From NCBI GenBank assembly GCA_963666935.1, contig OY762936.1, positions 2,046,001-2,110,000 of the forward strand: a stretch of 64,000 nt of DNA. The letters run 5' to 3'. This DNA comes from G963666935 sp963666935 (GTDB lineage Bacteria > Bacillota > Clostridia > Christensenellales > CAG-138). The position numbers were made by a program, and so were the translations under genes. Positions 34,091 to 42,811 of the stretch are shown piece after piece. The notes beneath the pieces were generated by a model that made no database searches, was not told where the DNA came from, and saw only the letters and a program-made list of their open reading frames with translations. Each line of letters begins with the position of its first letter. Position 1 is the first letter of the stretch.

Positions 34091-34118
34091 AAAAAACCGA
34101 TCTTAGATCGGCTTTTTT
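34091..34118 (-). terminator. terminator overlapping the tadA stop
   Basis: The stem CCGATC/GATCGG (34097-34102, 34106-34111) is flanked by six A residues and six T residues, so it works on both strands. The three loop bases 34103-34105 are the TAA stop codon of tadA. Confidence 0.85.
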
Positions 34119-34558
34119 CTTTTGTCCAAAAAGCAAGTACTAAGTAGCGCCGCGCACTCGGCCTCCATAAACCCACCCACGCAGCGGACACGCTGAGGCA
34201 ACAGCCCGTCGGTCAGGTCCAGCGCAGAGCCGCAGCAGCCCGCCTGCGGATCGAAGGCACCGAACACGATTTCATCCACCCGGCTGTTGATTGCCGCGCC
34301 GGTGCACATGGCACATGGCTCCAGCGTCACGTAGAGGGTACACCCGATAAGTCGCCAGTCCCCATTCGCTTCCGCCGCAGCAGTAAGCGCCAGCAGCTCC
34401 GCGTGAGCCGTGGCACAGCAATTTTGCTCCATGCGGTTATGGGCCGAAGCTAAAACGCGCCCGTCCTTCACCACCACCGCGCCCACCGGCACTTCGCCTT
34501 GAGAGAGCGCCGCCTGCGCCTCACAAAGCGCCAGCTGCATGGCTTCTTTGTGCGTCAT
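34103..34558 (-). CDS. tadA: tRNA adenosine(34) deaminase TadA
   Basis: This 151-residue zinc deaminase converts A34 to inosine in tRNA-Arg(ACG). The zinc site is complete: T-A-H-A-E-L (His and the proton-shuttle Glu) and PCAMC. The start is ATG 34558, which follows GGAGGAG; an upstream in-frame start would add seven residues inside that site. It begins 2 bases after lpdA, so they are one transcript, an unusual but not unknown pairing. Its last codons lie inside the terminator hairpin. Confidence 0.95.
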   Translation of the reverse strand: MTHKEAMQLALCEAQAALSQGEVPVGAVVVKDGRVLASAHNRMEQNCCATAHAELLALTAAAEANGDWRLIGCTLYVTLEPCAMCTGAAINSRVDEIVFGAFDPQAGCCGSALDLTDGLLPQRVRCVGGFMEAECAALLSTCFLDKRKKPI

Positions 34559-34560
34559 AT

Positions 34561-35931
34561 TCACTCCTCCGCAGCCCAAACGGCTTCCCGGAGAATTTCG
34601 CTCACCGTGGGGTGAGGGAATATCACTTTCTTGATCTGGTCTAAGGTCATTCCCGCCTCAATAAATGCGGCCGCCGTCACGATGAACTCGGAGGCGTAAT
34701 TTGCCAGCACCTGCGCCCCCAGCACCACCTTGGCTGCCGGATCCACGATGAGCTTGCACACGCCGTCGCCTCCCTCATTTTCCGCCAGATACCGGCCGGA
34801 AAAACGCATAGGTAGCTTCACCACCTGAACCTTCAGCCCTTTTTCCGCAGCGGTTTGTTCGGTTTCGCCCACGCTGGCCAGCTCCGGATTGGTATAGATG
34901 ACGGAGGGCACCGCGCGATAATCCATGCGGTCCTCAATCCCCAGCATGGTATTCACCGCCACTTCTGCCTCCCGATAGGCAGTATGGGCCAGCATGCTTT
35001 TGCCGTTCACATCCCCAGCGGCGTACACACCCTCCACGTTGGTGCGCATTTTCTCATCGGTGATCACCGCGCCGCGCTCAGTGGCAGCCCCAATGCTTTC
35101 AAGGCCTACCCCAGCGGTATTTGCCCGCCGGCCGATGGAAAGCAGCACGCAGTCCGCCTCGGCAAGGCAGGTTTCGCCGTTGCTCTCATATTTTACGCCC
35201 GCGTCCGTCACTTCCGTAACCCGGGCGCTCAAGAGGAATTTCATTCCCTTTTTCTCGTAGTTCTTTTGCAGGATGGCAGTAAGATCCTTATCGTTGGCGC
35301 CGGCAATATGATCCAGCATTTCGATGACGGTAACCTCGCTGCCCGCGGAACAAAAATAGGAGGCCATCTCCAGCCCGATGACGCCGCCGCCGATGACCGT
35401 GAGCTTCTCTGGTATATGGTCGATTGTGAGAAGTTCCGTATTGGTGACCACAAGGCCGCTTTCCATATGCTCCCGCAGGCCGGGAATGGCCGGAACCACG
35501 GACACGGAACCTGTTGCGATCAGGAGCCTTTTCCCCAGATACTTTCCCTCGCCCACGGCAATTTCAAAGCCTTCTGCCGCCCTGCCTACCACGGTTCCCT
35601 CTCCGTTCACCACCTCTGCGCCCTTATCCTTCAAAGCGGCCCTGACGCCGCCCACCAGCAGTTTGACTACCTTGTTTTTTCGGGCCATCACCTTGCCGTG
35701 ATCCAACGAAAGCCCCTGTGCGCTGACGCCGTATTTGTCCCCATGGGCCGCGCCGTCATAGAGCTTCGCGCTGTAAAGCAGAGTTTTGGTGGGGATACAG
35801 CCTTCGTTGAGGCAAACGCCGCCCAGACTGGCCTTTTCCACGCAGAGCACCTTCATGCCCGCATGGGCCGCCCGTTCACTGGCCAAATAACCGCCGGGGC
35901 CACCACCCAGCACGATGAGATCGTATACCAT
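34561..35931 (-). CDS. lpdA: dihydrolipoyl dehydrogenase
   Basis: This 456-residue flavoprotein reoxidises lipoamide in 2-oxoacid dehydrogenase complexes or the glycine cleavage system. It has the FAD fingerprint GGGPGGYLAS, the redox-active pair GGVCLNEGCIP, the NAD fingerprint VIGGGVIGLEMA, and the C-terminal catalytic HPTVSE. ATG 35931 follows AGGAGGAATCGCAT and is preferred over a start 12 codons upstream. No E1 or E2 gene, lipoyl protein or gcv gene is adjacent, so its partner complex must be encoded elsewhere. Confidence 0.95.
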   Translation of the reverse strand: MVYDLIVLGGGPGGYLASERAAHAGMKVLCVEKASLGGVCLNEGCIPTKTLLYSAKLYDGAAHGDKYGVSAQGLSLDHGKVMARKNKVVKLLVGGVRAALKDKGAEVVNGEGTVVGRAAEGFEIAVGEGKYLGKRLLIATGSVSVVPAIPGLREHMESGLVVTNTELLTIDHIPEKLTVIGGGVIGLEMASYFCSAGSEVTVIEMLDHIAGANDKDLTAILQKNYEKKGMKFLLSARVTEVTDAGVKYESNGETCLAEADCVLLSIGRRANTAGVGLESIGAATERGAVITDEKMRTNVEGVYAAGDVNGKSMLAHTAYREAEVAVNTMLGIEDRMDYRAVPSVIYTNPELASVGETEQTAAEKGLKVQVVKLPMRFSGRYLAENEGGDGVCKLIVDPAAKVVLGAQVLANYASEFIVTAAAFIEAGMTLDQIKKVIFPHPTVSEILREAVWAAEE

Positions 35932-35991
35932 ATGCGATTCCTCCTTAACAAAATGGGCGCGGGGCAATGCCCTGCGCCCGAAATACCTTAT

Positions 35992-38406
35992 TTATCCAAT
36001 CACGATATTGACGATATTCTTGACCACAATCACCTTGCGTACGGTTTTGCCTGCAAGGAAGGGTTGAATCTCGTCCACAGCCAAGGCGGCCTTCTCTACC
36101 TCCACTCCGGGCATCTCCGCAGGAAGCTCAATGCGGCCGCGGATTTTGCCGTTGACCTGAATTCCGTATTCCACCGTATGCTTCACAAGGGCGCGCTCGT
36201 CCCACGCGGGCCAAGGGGTAGCATATAGGGGAAGGGCATAGCCCTGCACCTCGTTGATTTCCTCGCAGATATGAGGCGCCACGGGCGAAAGCAGGGTCAG
36301 TAGCGTATGGAGTTCTTCTTTCGTGACGCTGCCCTTGTTGTACAGCTCGTTGACCATGGTCATCATTGTGGCGATGGCTGTATTGTACTTCATGGCCTCG
36401 TAGTCCTCGGACACCTTCTTAATGGTGCCATGAACCACAGCCTTCATATCCTCGCGGATACCCTGTTCATTGCTTAGCATATCCTGCAGCCGCCAGACCC
36501 GATCTAGGAAGCGGCGGCAGCCCCGGGCTCCTGTGGTACTCCAAGGAATGGGTTGGTCGAAGGCGCCCATGAACATTTCATAGAGGCGGAATGAGTCCGC
36601 GCCCATTTCATTCACGATGTCGTCCGGATTGATGACATTGCCCCGGGATTTGCTCATCTTCTCGCCGTTCTCGCCCAGAATCATGCCGTGGCTGGTGCGC
36701 TTCTGGTAAGGCTCGGGAGTGGGCACCACGCCGATGTCGTAGAGGAACTTATGCCAGAACCGGGAGTAGAGCAGGTGCAGCGTGGTATGTTCCATGCCGC
36801 CGTTGTACCAGTCCACGGGCGTCCAATATTTAAGCGCTTCCTGACCGGCCAGCTCGCTGTTGTTGTGCGGATCGGTATAGCGCAAGAAATACCAGCTGGA
36901 GCCCGCCCAGTTTGGCATGGTGTCCGTTTCCCGCTCGGCGGGGCCGCCGCACTCGGGGCAGGTGGTCTTGATCCAGTCCGTTGCCCGTGCCAAGGCGGAA
37001 GATCCGTCGTCGGTGGGCTGGTAATCCTCAATTTCCGGGAGAACCAGCGGCAGCTGATCGTAAGGCAACGGCACCCAGCCGCATTTTTCGCAATGTACCA
37101 GGGGAATAGGTTCGCCCCAGTAGCGCTGGCGACTGAACACCCAGTCCCGAAGCTTGTAGTTGATCTTGCGGGTGCCGATCCCCTTCTCCTCCAGCCAGTT
37201 GATCATGGCGGGGATAGCCTCTTTGACCTCCATACCGCTGATGAAGCCGCTATTTACAAGGATGCCACTCTCCACGTCCGTGAAGACTTCCTCCTGCACG
37301 TTTTTGCCGCCCTTGACCACCTCCACGATGGAGAGGTTGAACTTCTTGGCAAATTCCCAGTCGCGCGCATCGTGAGCAGGCACGGCCATGATGGCGCCGG
37401 TGCCATAGCCCATAAGCACATAGTCGGAAATCCAAACGGGGATCTGCTGCCCGTTGACGGGATTTGTTGCCTTGATCCCAACAAGGGGTACGCCGGTTTT
37501 TTCCTTGTTCAGCTCCGCCCGTTCCAGATCGGACTTGTTGGCGGACTCTTTTTGATAGGCGCGGACCTCGTCAATATTTTTTATGACACCCTGCATGGCG
37601 TCGATGAGGGGATGTTCGGGAGAAACCACCATGTAAGTGGCACCGAAAAGGGTGTCGGCCCGAGTGGTATAGACCTTGAGCCCTTCGGGATATCCTTCGA
37701 TGGGGAAGACCACTTCCGCACCTTCGCTGCGGCCGATCCAGTTGCGCTGCTGAGTCTTCACGCGCTCAATATAATCCACAGTGTCCAGATCATCGATGAG
37801 CCGCTGGGCATAGGCGGTGATTTTAAGCATCCACTGGCTGCGTATTTTCTGCACCACGGCGCCACCGCAGCGTTCGCATACGCCCTCCACCACTTCCTCG
37901 TTGGCCAAGCCAACTTTACAGGAAGTACAGAAATTAATCGGGATCTCAGCCTTATAAGCCAAGCCTTTTTCATGAAGCTTCAGAAAAATCCACTGGGTCC
38001 ACTTATAGTAGTCGGGATCGGTGGTATTGACCTCCCGGCTCCAGTCGAAAGAAAAGCCCAGACGCTTGAGCTGCGAACGGAACCGCTTTACGTTGTCGTG
38101 GGTCACTTTTGCGGGATGGACGCCAGTCTTGATGGCATAGTTCTCCGTGGGGAGGCCGAAGGCGTCCCATCCGATGGGGTAGAGCACGTTGCAGCCCTCC
38201 ATCCGGCGTTTGCGGGCGATGATATCCAGCGCTGTGTTGGAGCGGGGATGCCCCACGTGCAGGCCCTGCCCGGAAGGGTACGGGAACTCGATAAGAGGAT
38301 AAAATTTGGGAAGGGTATGGTCGTCCTTTGCTTCAAAGCAATGGGCTTCCTCCCACTTCTTCTGCCATTTCAGCTCTACATAATCATGGTCGTACTTGTG
38401 TGCCAT
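35992..38406 (-). CDS. leuS: leucyl-tRNA synthetase
   Basis: This 804-residue class I synthetase has the HIGH motif as HVGHP (in PYPSGQGLHVGHP), the CP1 editing domain (~220-420) with the conserved YGTGAIMAVPAHD block, and KMSKS (GEKMSKSRGN, ~575). The start is ATG 38406 with GGAGG 8 bases upstream; the longer frame runs back through the T-box. Expression is controlled by the T-box leader immediately upstream. Confidence 0.97.
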   Translation of the reverse strand: MAHKYDHDYVELKWQKKWEEAHCFEAKDDHTLPKFYPLIEFPYPSGQGLHVGHPRSNTALDIIARKRRMEGCNVLYPIGWDAFGLPTENYAIKTGVHPAKVTHDNVKRFRSQLKRLGFSFDWSREVNTTDPDYYKWTQWIFLKLHEKGLAYKAEIPINFCTSCKVGLANEEVVEGVCERCGGAVVQKIRSQWMLKITAYAQRLIDDLDTVDYIERVKTQQRNWIGRSEGAEVVFPIEGYPEGLKVYTTRADTLFGATYMVVSPEHPLIDAMQGVIKNIDEVRAYQKESANKSDLERAELNKEKTGVPLVGIKATNPVNGQQIPVWISDYVLMGYGTGAIMAVPAHDARDWEFAKKFNLSIVEVVKGGKNVQEEVFTDVESGILVNSGFISGMEVKEAIPAMINWLEEKGIGTRKINYKLRDWVFSRQRYWGEPIPLVHCEKCGWVPLPYDQLPLVLPEIEDYQPTDDGSSALARATDWIKTTCPECGGPAERETDTMPNWAGSSWYFLRYTDPHNNSELAGQEALKYWTPVDWYNGGMEHTTLHLLYSRFWHKFLYDIGVVPTPEPYQKRTSHGMILGENGEKMSKSRGNVINPDDIVNEMGADSFRLYEMFMGAFDQPIPWSTTGARGCRRFLDRVWRLQDMLSNEQGIREDMKAVVHGTIKKVSEDYEAMKYNTAIATMMTMVNELYNKGSVTKEELHTLLTLLSPVAPHICEEINEVQGYALPLYATPWPAWDERALVKHTVEYGIQVNGKIRGRIELPAEMPGVEVEKAALAVDEIQPFLAGKTVRKVIVVKNIVNIVIG

Positions 38407-38409
38407 TGC

Positions 38410-38661
38410 ATGCCTCCAAAAAAATAATAGAAAGGCCTCCGTCTCCACCAAGAGACGAAAGCCGGGCTTCCGCGGTACCACTCTCGTTAGCGCATATGCG
38501 CTCCCTCGTCCCCGTAACGCTGGGCTGCGCCGCCGGCTCACTTTGCTTCACCGGCGGGACTCCACGGCGAGCTTTGGGACTGCCCACATACCGCCCTTTC
38601 ACCCTACGGCAGCTCTCTGAAAAGGGGCGTTTTCCCTACTGTTCCGCTTCTTCGTCACGCT
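38410..38661 (-). ncRNA. T-box leader of leuS (specifier CTC)
   Basis: The leader contains the T-box core GGTACCGCG (on the minus strand, 38479-38471) with the preceding AGAGTGG, and in stem I an AGTA-type loop and GAGAGC bulge region. A CTC leucine codon (38571-38569) sits in a specifier-like loop (AAAG-CTC-GCC). A 12-bp terminator stem with GTCTC/GAGAC at its top (38463-38434) and a T-rich tail (TTTCTATTATTTTTTT) follow. Uncharged tRNA-Leu would pair with CTC and the T-box and allow read-through into leuS. Confidence 0.93.
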
Positions 38662-38667
38662 TTCGTT

Positions 38668-38696
38668 ATTATATTTGCATTCCTCAGAAAAGTCAA
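38668..38696 (-). promoter_or_regulatory. leuS T-box promoter
   Basis: -35 TTGACT (38696-38691) and consensus -10 TATAAT (38673-38668) have a 17-bp spacer on the minus strand. It overlaps a divergent promoter for the PHP gene. Confidence 0.9.
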
Positions 38697-38704
38697 GGTA
38701 TAAT
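38675..38704 (+). promoter_or_regulatory. divergent promoter, probably leaderless
   Basis: -35 TTGCAT (38675-38680) and consensus -10 TATAAT (38699-38704) are 18 bp apart. Only seven bases separate the -10 from the ATG at 38712, so transcription should begin at or next to the start codon. Confidence 0.65.
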
Positions 38705-38711
38705 AACCCAT

Positions 38712-39494
38712 ATGAACTACGATTATCACGTACATTGCCTCTCTTCCCCGGACAGCGCGGCCCCCGTATCCGCGCAGATTGAGGCCGCCCGTGCGCGCGG
38801 CCTTACCCACATTTGCTTCACGGATCACGCGGACTTTGACGTGCCCGGCTTCCCATTGGGGGACTTCGCCGCCCGCAACGCAGAGATTGCCGCGGCTGCG
38901 GATGCAATGCCGGGGATTGACGTGGGCATGGGAGTGGAGCTTGGGATGGGAGATCCCATCCACCTGCCGGAGGCCAATGCCTTTTTAGACAGCCTTAGTG
39001 GGCTAGACTTCATTATCGGCTCCGTGCACTTTGTGGACGGCATTGATGTATACCACGCGGAATACTTTCATTGCCGCAGCAAGGCGGAATGCTATACCCG
39101 CTACCTTGAACGCATTGCACAGCTGATTCACCTATGGCCCTTTTCGGTGCTGGGCCACTACGACTTCTGCGCAAAACAGGCCCCCTACCCTGACCGGGCC
39201 TTTCGCTACCATGACGCGCCGGAGCAATTTGACCGGATTTTCCGCGCCCTGATCCAAGAGGGCAAGGGCATGGAGGTAAACGCCTCCGCCTGGGGAAGCG
39301 CCCCCGCCTGGGGGCTGGACGTGCTCACCCGCTATAGGGAGTTGGGGGGCGAATTTGTGACGTTGGGCTCGGACGCCCACCGGCCAGAGAGCGTGGGCCG
39401 GCGACTTGACGAGGCGCGGGAGCTGGCCAAAGCGGCGGGAATTCCCTACGTGGCCACCTATAAAAACCGCAAGCCCGTATTCCATCGGATATAG
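38712..39494 (+). CDS. PHP-domain histidinol-phosphatase-like protein
   Basis: This 260-residue polymerase-and-histidinol-phosphatase (PHP) hydrolase is of HisK type. Metal ligands are visible in DYHVHCLSS (N-terminus), FTDHADF (~40), an HFVDG block (~106), HYDF (~151) and GSDAHRPESVG (~225). HisK removes phosphate from histidinol phosphate; no other his gene is present, so another phosphoester is possible. The ATG has no ribosome site; the -10 box ends seven bases before it. Confidence 0.85.
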   Translation: MNYDYHVHCLSSPDSAAPVSAQIEAARARGLTHICFTDHADFDVPGFPLGDFAARNAEIAAAADAMPGIDVGMGVELGMGDPIHLPEANAFLDSLSGLDFIIGSVHFVDGIDVYHAEYFHCRSKAECYTRYLERIAQLIHLWPFSVLGHYDFCAKQAPYPDRAFRYHDAPEQFDRIFRALIQEGKGMEVNASAWGSAPAWGLDVLTRYRELGGEFVTLGSDAHRPESVGRRLDEARELAKAAGIPYVATYKNRKPVFHRI

Positions 39495-39580
39495 CGTATT
39501 ATAGCCTTGTGACATGACTTGTAAACTTCTGGGGAAAAGATAAAATTACCAATCAAAGACAGCATATCAAGGAGCATGCT

Positions 39581-40615
39581 ATGGAGAAGAAAAAATCCAC
39601 CTTCCGGGAATTCTTAAAGCAAAAGAACGTAGAAATTACCTTCAAGCGCTATTTGGTAGACGCTTTGGGCGCCATGGCGCTGGGGCTTTTCGCCTCCCTG
39701 CTCATCAGCACCATACTGAGCACCGTCGCCAGCAAAGCGGGCCTTCCCTGGCTCACCGAAGTGGCCGACTACGCCAAGGGCGCAACGGGCCCAGCCATGG
39801 CAGTGGCCATCGGTTCCGCCCTGATGGCGCCGCCACTGGTGCTCTTTTCCCTGTGCGCAGTGGGCCTTTGCGCCAACGCACTGGGCGGCCCCTTAGGCAC
39901 CCTTTTCGCGGTGATCGTGGCCGCCGAGCTAGGCAAAATCGTATCCAAGGAGACCAAGGTAGACATTTTGGTAACCCCAACGGTGACCATTCTCGCCGGG
40001 GCGGCCGTAGCCTATCTGATCGGGCCGGGAGTCAGCGCCATCATGACCGGCTTCGGCACGTTGATCATGCGCACCACGGAGCTGCAGCCCTTCTACATGG
40101 GTATGCTGGTATCCATTCTGGTGGGAGTGGCGCTGACCTTGCCCATCAGCTCCGCCGCCATCTGCGCCGCACTGGGCCTTGTGGGTCTGGCGGGCGGCGC
40201 TGCCACCGCAGGCTGCTGCGCCCAGATGGTGGGCTTTGCGGTAATGAGCTTTTCTGAAAACCGCTGGGGAGGCATTGTGGCCCAAGGCCTTGGAACCTCC
40301 ATGCTGCAGATGGGCAATATCGTAAAAAACCCCCGCATCTGGCTTCCCCCCACCATCGCGGCGGCCATTACCGGCCCTATTGCCACCGGCGTGTTTCAGA
40401 TGGAAAACGGAGTGGCCGTGGCCTCCGGCATGGGCACCTGCGGACTGGTTGGCCCCATCGGCGTCATGGCCGCGCCGGGCTTTGGCGGCGCATACGACTG
40501 GATCGGCCTGATTCTGATCTGCATCGTGCTGCCCACCGTGCTCACCCCCCTGATCGCATGGCCCTTGCGCAAAATCGGCTGGATTAAGCCAGGGGATTTG
40601 AAGCTGGACTTGTAA
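39581..40615 (+). CDS. PTS_EIIC_2-type membrane permease
   Basis: This 344-residue integral membrane protein has about nine helices and matches the PTS sugar transporter subunit IIC family of the PF13303 type. Glycine/alanine-rich helices and the blocks NALGGPLGTLFAV and GMGTCGLVGPIGVM are typical. No IIA, IIB or HPr domain is adjacent, so classic sugar-PTS function is doubtful; orphan members are common in Bacillota. AAGGAG precedes the ATG and a strong terminator follows. Confidence 0.85.
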   Translation: MEKKKSTFREFLKQKNVEITFKRYLVDALGAMALGLFASLLISTILSTVASKAGLPWLTEVADYAKGATGPAMAVAIGSALMAPPLVLFSLCAVGLCANALGGPLGTLFAVIVAAELGKIVSKETKVDILVTPTVTILAGAAVAYLIGPGVSAIMTGFGTLIMRTTELQPFYMGMLVSILVGVALTLPISSAAICAALGLVGLAGGAATAGCCAQMVGFAVMSFSENRWGGIVAQGLGTSMLQMGNIVKNPRIWLPPTIAAAITGPIATGVFQMENGVAVASGMGTCGLVGPIGVMAAPGFGGAYDWIGLILICIVLPTVLTPLIAWPLRKIGWIKPGDLKLDL

Positions 40616-40634
40616 TCCATTGAGTAAATTCCAA

Positions 40635-40656
40635 GGGAGCGCATGCTCCCTTTTTT
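40635..40656 (+). terminator. terminator of the EIIC gene
   Basis: GGGAGC-GCAT-GCTCCC followed by six T residues, 19 bases after the stop codon. Confidence 0.92.
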
Positions 40657-40840
40657 ATATACTCCTATCCCTCTCGTTCTTCTCCGCCATCCCCGGCGTC
40701 CCCATAACACCGACGCTGTCACAGCGCATTTTACTCCCGTTGCGATTTCTATACCCTTTTGTCGACATAGATGGTAAAATATTTGAAAGGATACAGTTAT
40801 GTTTGCGGTAACAGAGTGAGACTGACGGTTAGGGGGTTTC

Positions 40841-41965
40841 ATGTTTTATATCAATAATATCGAATATAGTAATCAGTTAATATTTAGCGTGTTCATCAAT
40901 ATAATCATGTATGTATTCCTACATAAACAAAAGGCCCGCCAAAGTCATTCAACAACACTTTTCCAATGGCTTATTTTATCCACAATATTAGTAGCTTTCT
41001 TCGAAACACTGGGGTGGATCGTTGCCGTTCCAAATAATGACACATTAAAGCCTTTTCATTATTTGAGTAACGTTCTTTTTTTCTCCTTCAATACCTTACC
41101 CGCAGCACTCGGCCTTCGCTATTTGGACTATATAATTTCTCTTTCCAAGGAGAGAAACAAAAAGAATTTATTTTTTTATTTGGCACCGGTATATCTCAAT
41201 ATCGGGTTTGTGATTTTCAACGTATTTTTTGATGGTTTCCTTTTTAGCGTTGACGCTGCCAATGTGTATCATCGGGGGATTGCCGCATATATCGGAAATG
41301 GATTTACGTTTCTGTTTGTAGTAATCATTATTCTAGGCTTTTTCCGCAATAAACAGATGATTACAGGGCGAATTACTCAGGTGATTATATCCCTGACCTT
41401 ACTCCCTATCATAGGGGTCCTGCTGCAAACGCTCTTTTACGGATTATCATTTAGCATTCCGGCTTATACCCTTGCTATATTCATCAGCTTTCTTCTTATG
41501 GAAAGGGATGAATTGTTAAAAGATCCGCTGACCCTGTTAAACTCACGTATACAAATGGAAACTCGGCTTCAATACAAATTAAAATCTCAAGAACCATTCA
41601 CTGCCATTATGATTGACGTGAACAATTTTAAGACCATCAACGATGTTTATGGTCACACCATTGGAGATAAAGTATTGAAGGACGTTTCCAGAATCCTTCT
41701 CTCCTGTGCCAAGTTTGAGGACTTTGTCTGCCGATTCGGGGGAGACGAATTTTTTATTATCCTTGAATCTGCAAATGATATTGGCAATTCCTATATAAGA
41801 AGAATTGATCAGATACTGCTGGAATATTCTTCTAGTAAACCTTATTTGATTACTTTGAGCTACGGGCTTGTGTATGTAGATCATTCAATTAAATATAAAG
41901 TGGAAGATCTCGTTCAAATCACCGACCAACTAATGTATAAAGATAAATCTAGCCGAAGACTTTAA
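40841..41965 (+). CDS. membrane-bound diguanylate cyclase (GGDEF)
   Basis: This 374-residue protein has seven or eight N-terminal membrane helices (~1-225), a 7TM-type sensor region, and a C-terminal GGDEF domain (~230-370). The active site FGGDEF is intact (residues 300-304), so it should make cyclic di-GMP. The product-inhibition site five residues before it reads K-F-E-D rather than R-x-x-D, so feedback inhibition may be weak. AGGGGG precedes the ATG. The gene is more AT-rich than its neighbours. c-di-GMP might influence the surface and pilus genes to the right; that link is inference. Confidence 0.93.
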   Translation: MFYINNIEYSNQLIFSVFINIIMYVFLHKQKARQSHSTTLFQWLILSTILVAFFETLGWIVAVPNNDTLKPFHYLSNVLFFSFNTLPAALGLRYLDYIISLSKERNKKNLFFYLAPVYLNIGFVIFNVFFDGFLFSVDAANVYHRGIAAYIGNGFTFLFVVIIILGFFRNKQMITGRITQVIISLTLLPIIGVLLQTLFYGLSFSIPAYTLAIFISFLLMERDELLKDPLTLLNSRIQMETRLQYKLKSQEPFTAIMIDVNNFKTINDVYGHTIGDKVLKDVSRILLSCAKFEDFVCRFGGDEFFIILESANDIGNSYIRRIDQILLEYSSSKPYLITLSYGLVYVDHSIKYKVEDLVQITDQLMYKDKSSRRL

Positions 41966-41997
41966 AATTTTGAAACTGGATTTGAAAAAAATGAACG

Positions 41998-42038
41998 GGA
42001 AAGAGAGCGCATTGACATACGTCGACGCGCTCCCTTTT
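41998..42038 (+). terminator. terminator of the GGDEF gene
   Basis: GAGCGC (42005-42010) pairs with GCGCTC (42027-42032), with CCCTTTT after; the 16-base loop is long. Confidence 0.6.
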
Positions 42039-42055
42039 ATTTGATTTTCAGTGGC

Positions 42056-42295
42056 TTATTTTTTATTTTCTGCTTTCTTGATGAGCCAAACCATTCCCGC
42101 CCCCAGTAACGAAAGAGCAGTATAGGCAAACACCCAAATCAGAAAACTATCATTAAATACAGTGTACGTAGCGATGAGCCAGCCTGTAAATGTGATTCCC
42201 GCAGGGATATAAATTCTGCCAGTCAAAAGCTGGCCCACGGCGCCAAACGCAAACGACAGCGTTGGAAACACCAATAGCACCATGTAAAATTCCAC
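42056..42295 (-). CDS. small DUF2651-like membrane protein
   Basis: This 79-residue protein has three hydrophobic segments (~3-22, 31-47, 50-72) and a lysine-rich end, resembling the DUF2651 family of small Bacillota membrane proteins (function unknown). It starts at GTG 42295 with AGGGGGAA upstream. It is convergent to the GGDEF gene and divergent from padR. Confidence 0.65.
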   Translation of the reverse strand: MEFYMVLLVFPTLSFAFGAVGQLLTGRIYIPAGITFTGWLIATYTVFNDSFLIWVFAYTALSLLGAGMVWLIKKAENKK

Positions 42296-42412
42296 GGTTC
42301 CCCCTTTACGCAGCGATCTTCCAAATGATTATAAACCATACCACCCGGAAGCACAAACAAAAGGCATGCCTTTTGCAATGCGAAGCTAAACATTTTTATG
42401 TGGAAAAAATTG

Positions 42413-42451
42413 TTGACATATTATCCACTACTGGTTATAATCTAATAGTAG
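42413..42451 (+). promoter_or_regulatory. padR operon promoter with dyad
   Basis: Consensus -35 TTGACA (42413-42418) and consensus -10 TATAAT (42436-42441) have a 17-bp spacer. A dyad CTACT-N14-AGTAG (42428-42451) is centred on the -10 and is a candidate site for self-repression by the PadR protein. Confidence 0.8.
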
Positions 42452-42484
42452 ATGATGACTTGTTGTTTACAAAGGAGGGTGTCT

Positions 42485-42811
42485 GTGAATTCACAATATA
42501 AAAAAGGGGTGTTGGAACTGTGCGTACTGGCTCTGTTGCAACGGCGGGACCGCTACGGATACGAGATTTCGGAAGCCCTATCCCGGCGCATCGACATCGC
42601 AGACGGCACAGTTTACCCAATTTTAAGGAAGCTAAAAGGTGACGGGCTGGTAACCACATACCTATGCGAGGAAAGTGGCGGCCCGCCGCGGAAATACTAT
42701 TCGCTGACGGATCTGGGGCGGCGCGCATATGTTTTAGACAGCGCTGAATATCTGGCCTTTGCAGGAGCGGTAAAAGAATTGTTGGAGGAGAGCAAAAATG
42801 ACGAAAAATGA
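42485..42811 (+). CDS. PadR family transcriptional regulator
   Basis: This 108-residue winged-helix regulator has the PadR core: KKGVLELCVLALL, GYEISEALS, DGTVYPILRKLKGDGLV and KYYSLTDLGR. GTG at 42485 is chosen because AAAGGAGGG lies 6 bases upstream. It overlaps the next gene by 14 bases; PadR plus HAAS (DUF1700) protein is a frequent two-gene envelope-stress cassette in Bacillota. Confidence 0.95.
   Translation: MNSQYKKGVLELCVLALLQRRDRYGYEISEALSRRIDIADGTVYPILRKLKGDGLVTTYLCEESGGPPRKYYSLTDLGRRAYVLDSAEYLAFAGAVKELLEESKNDEK

Noticed and set aside
36688..38427. 579-codon plus-strand frame opposite leuS
   Set aside because: Complement of the synthetase coding sequence; no ribosome site or motif.
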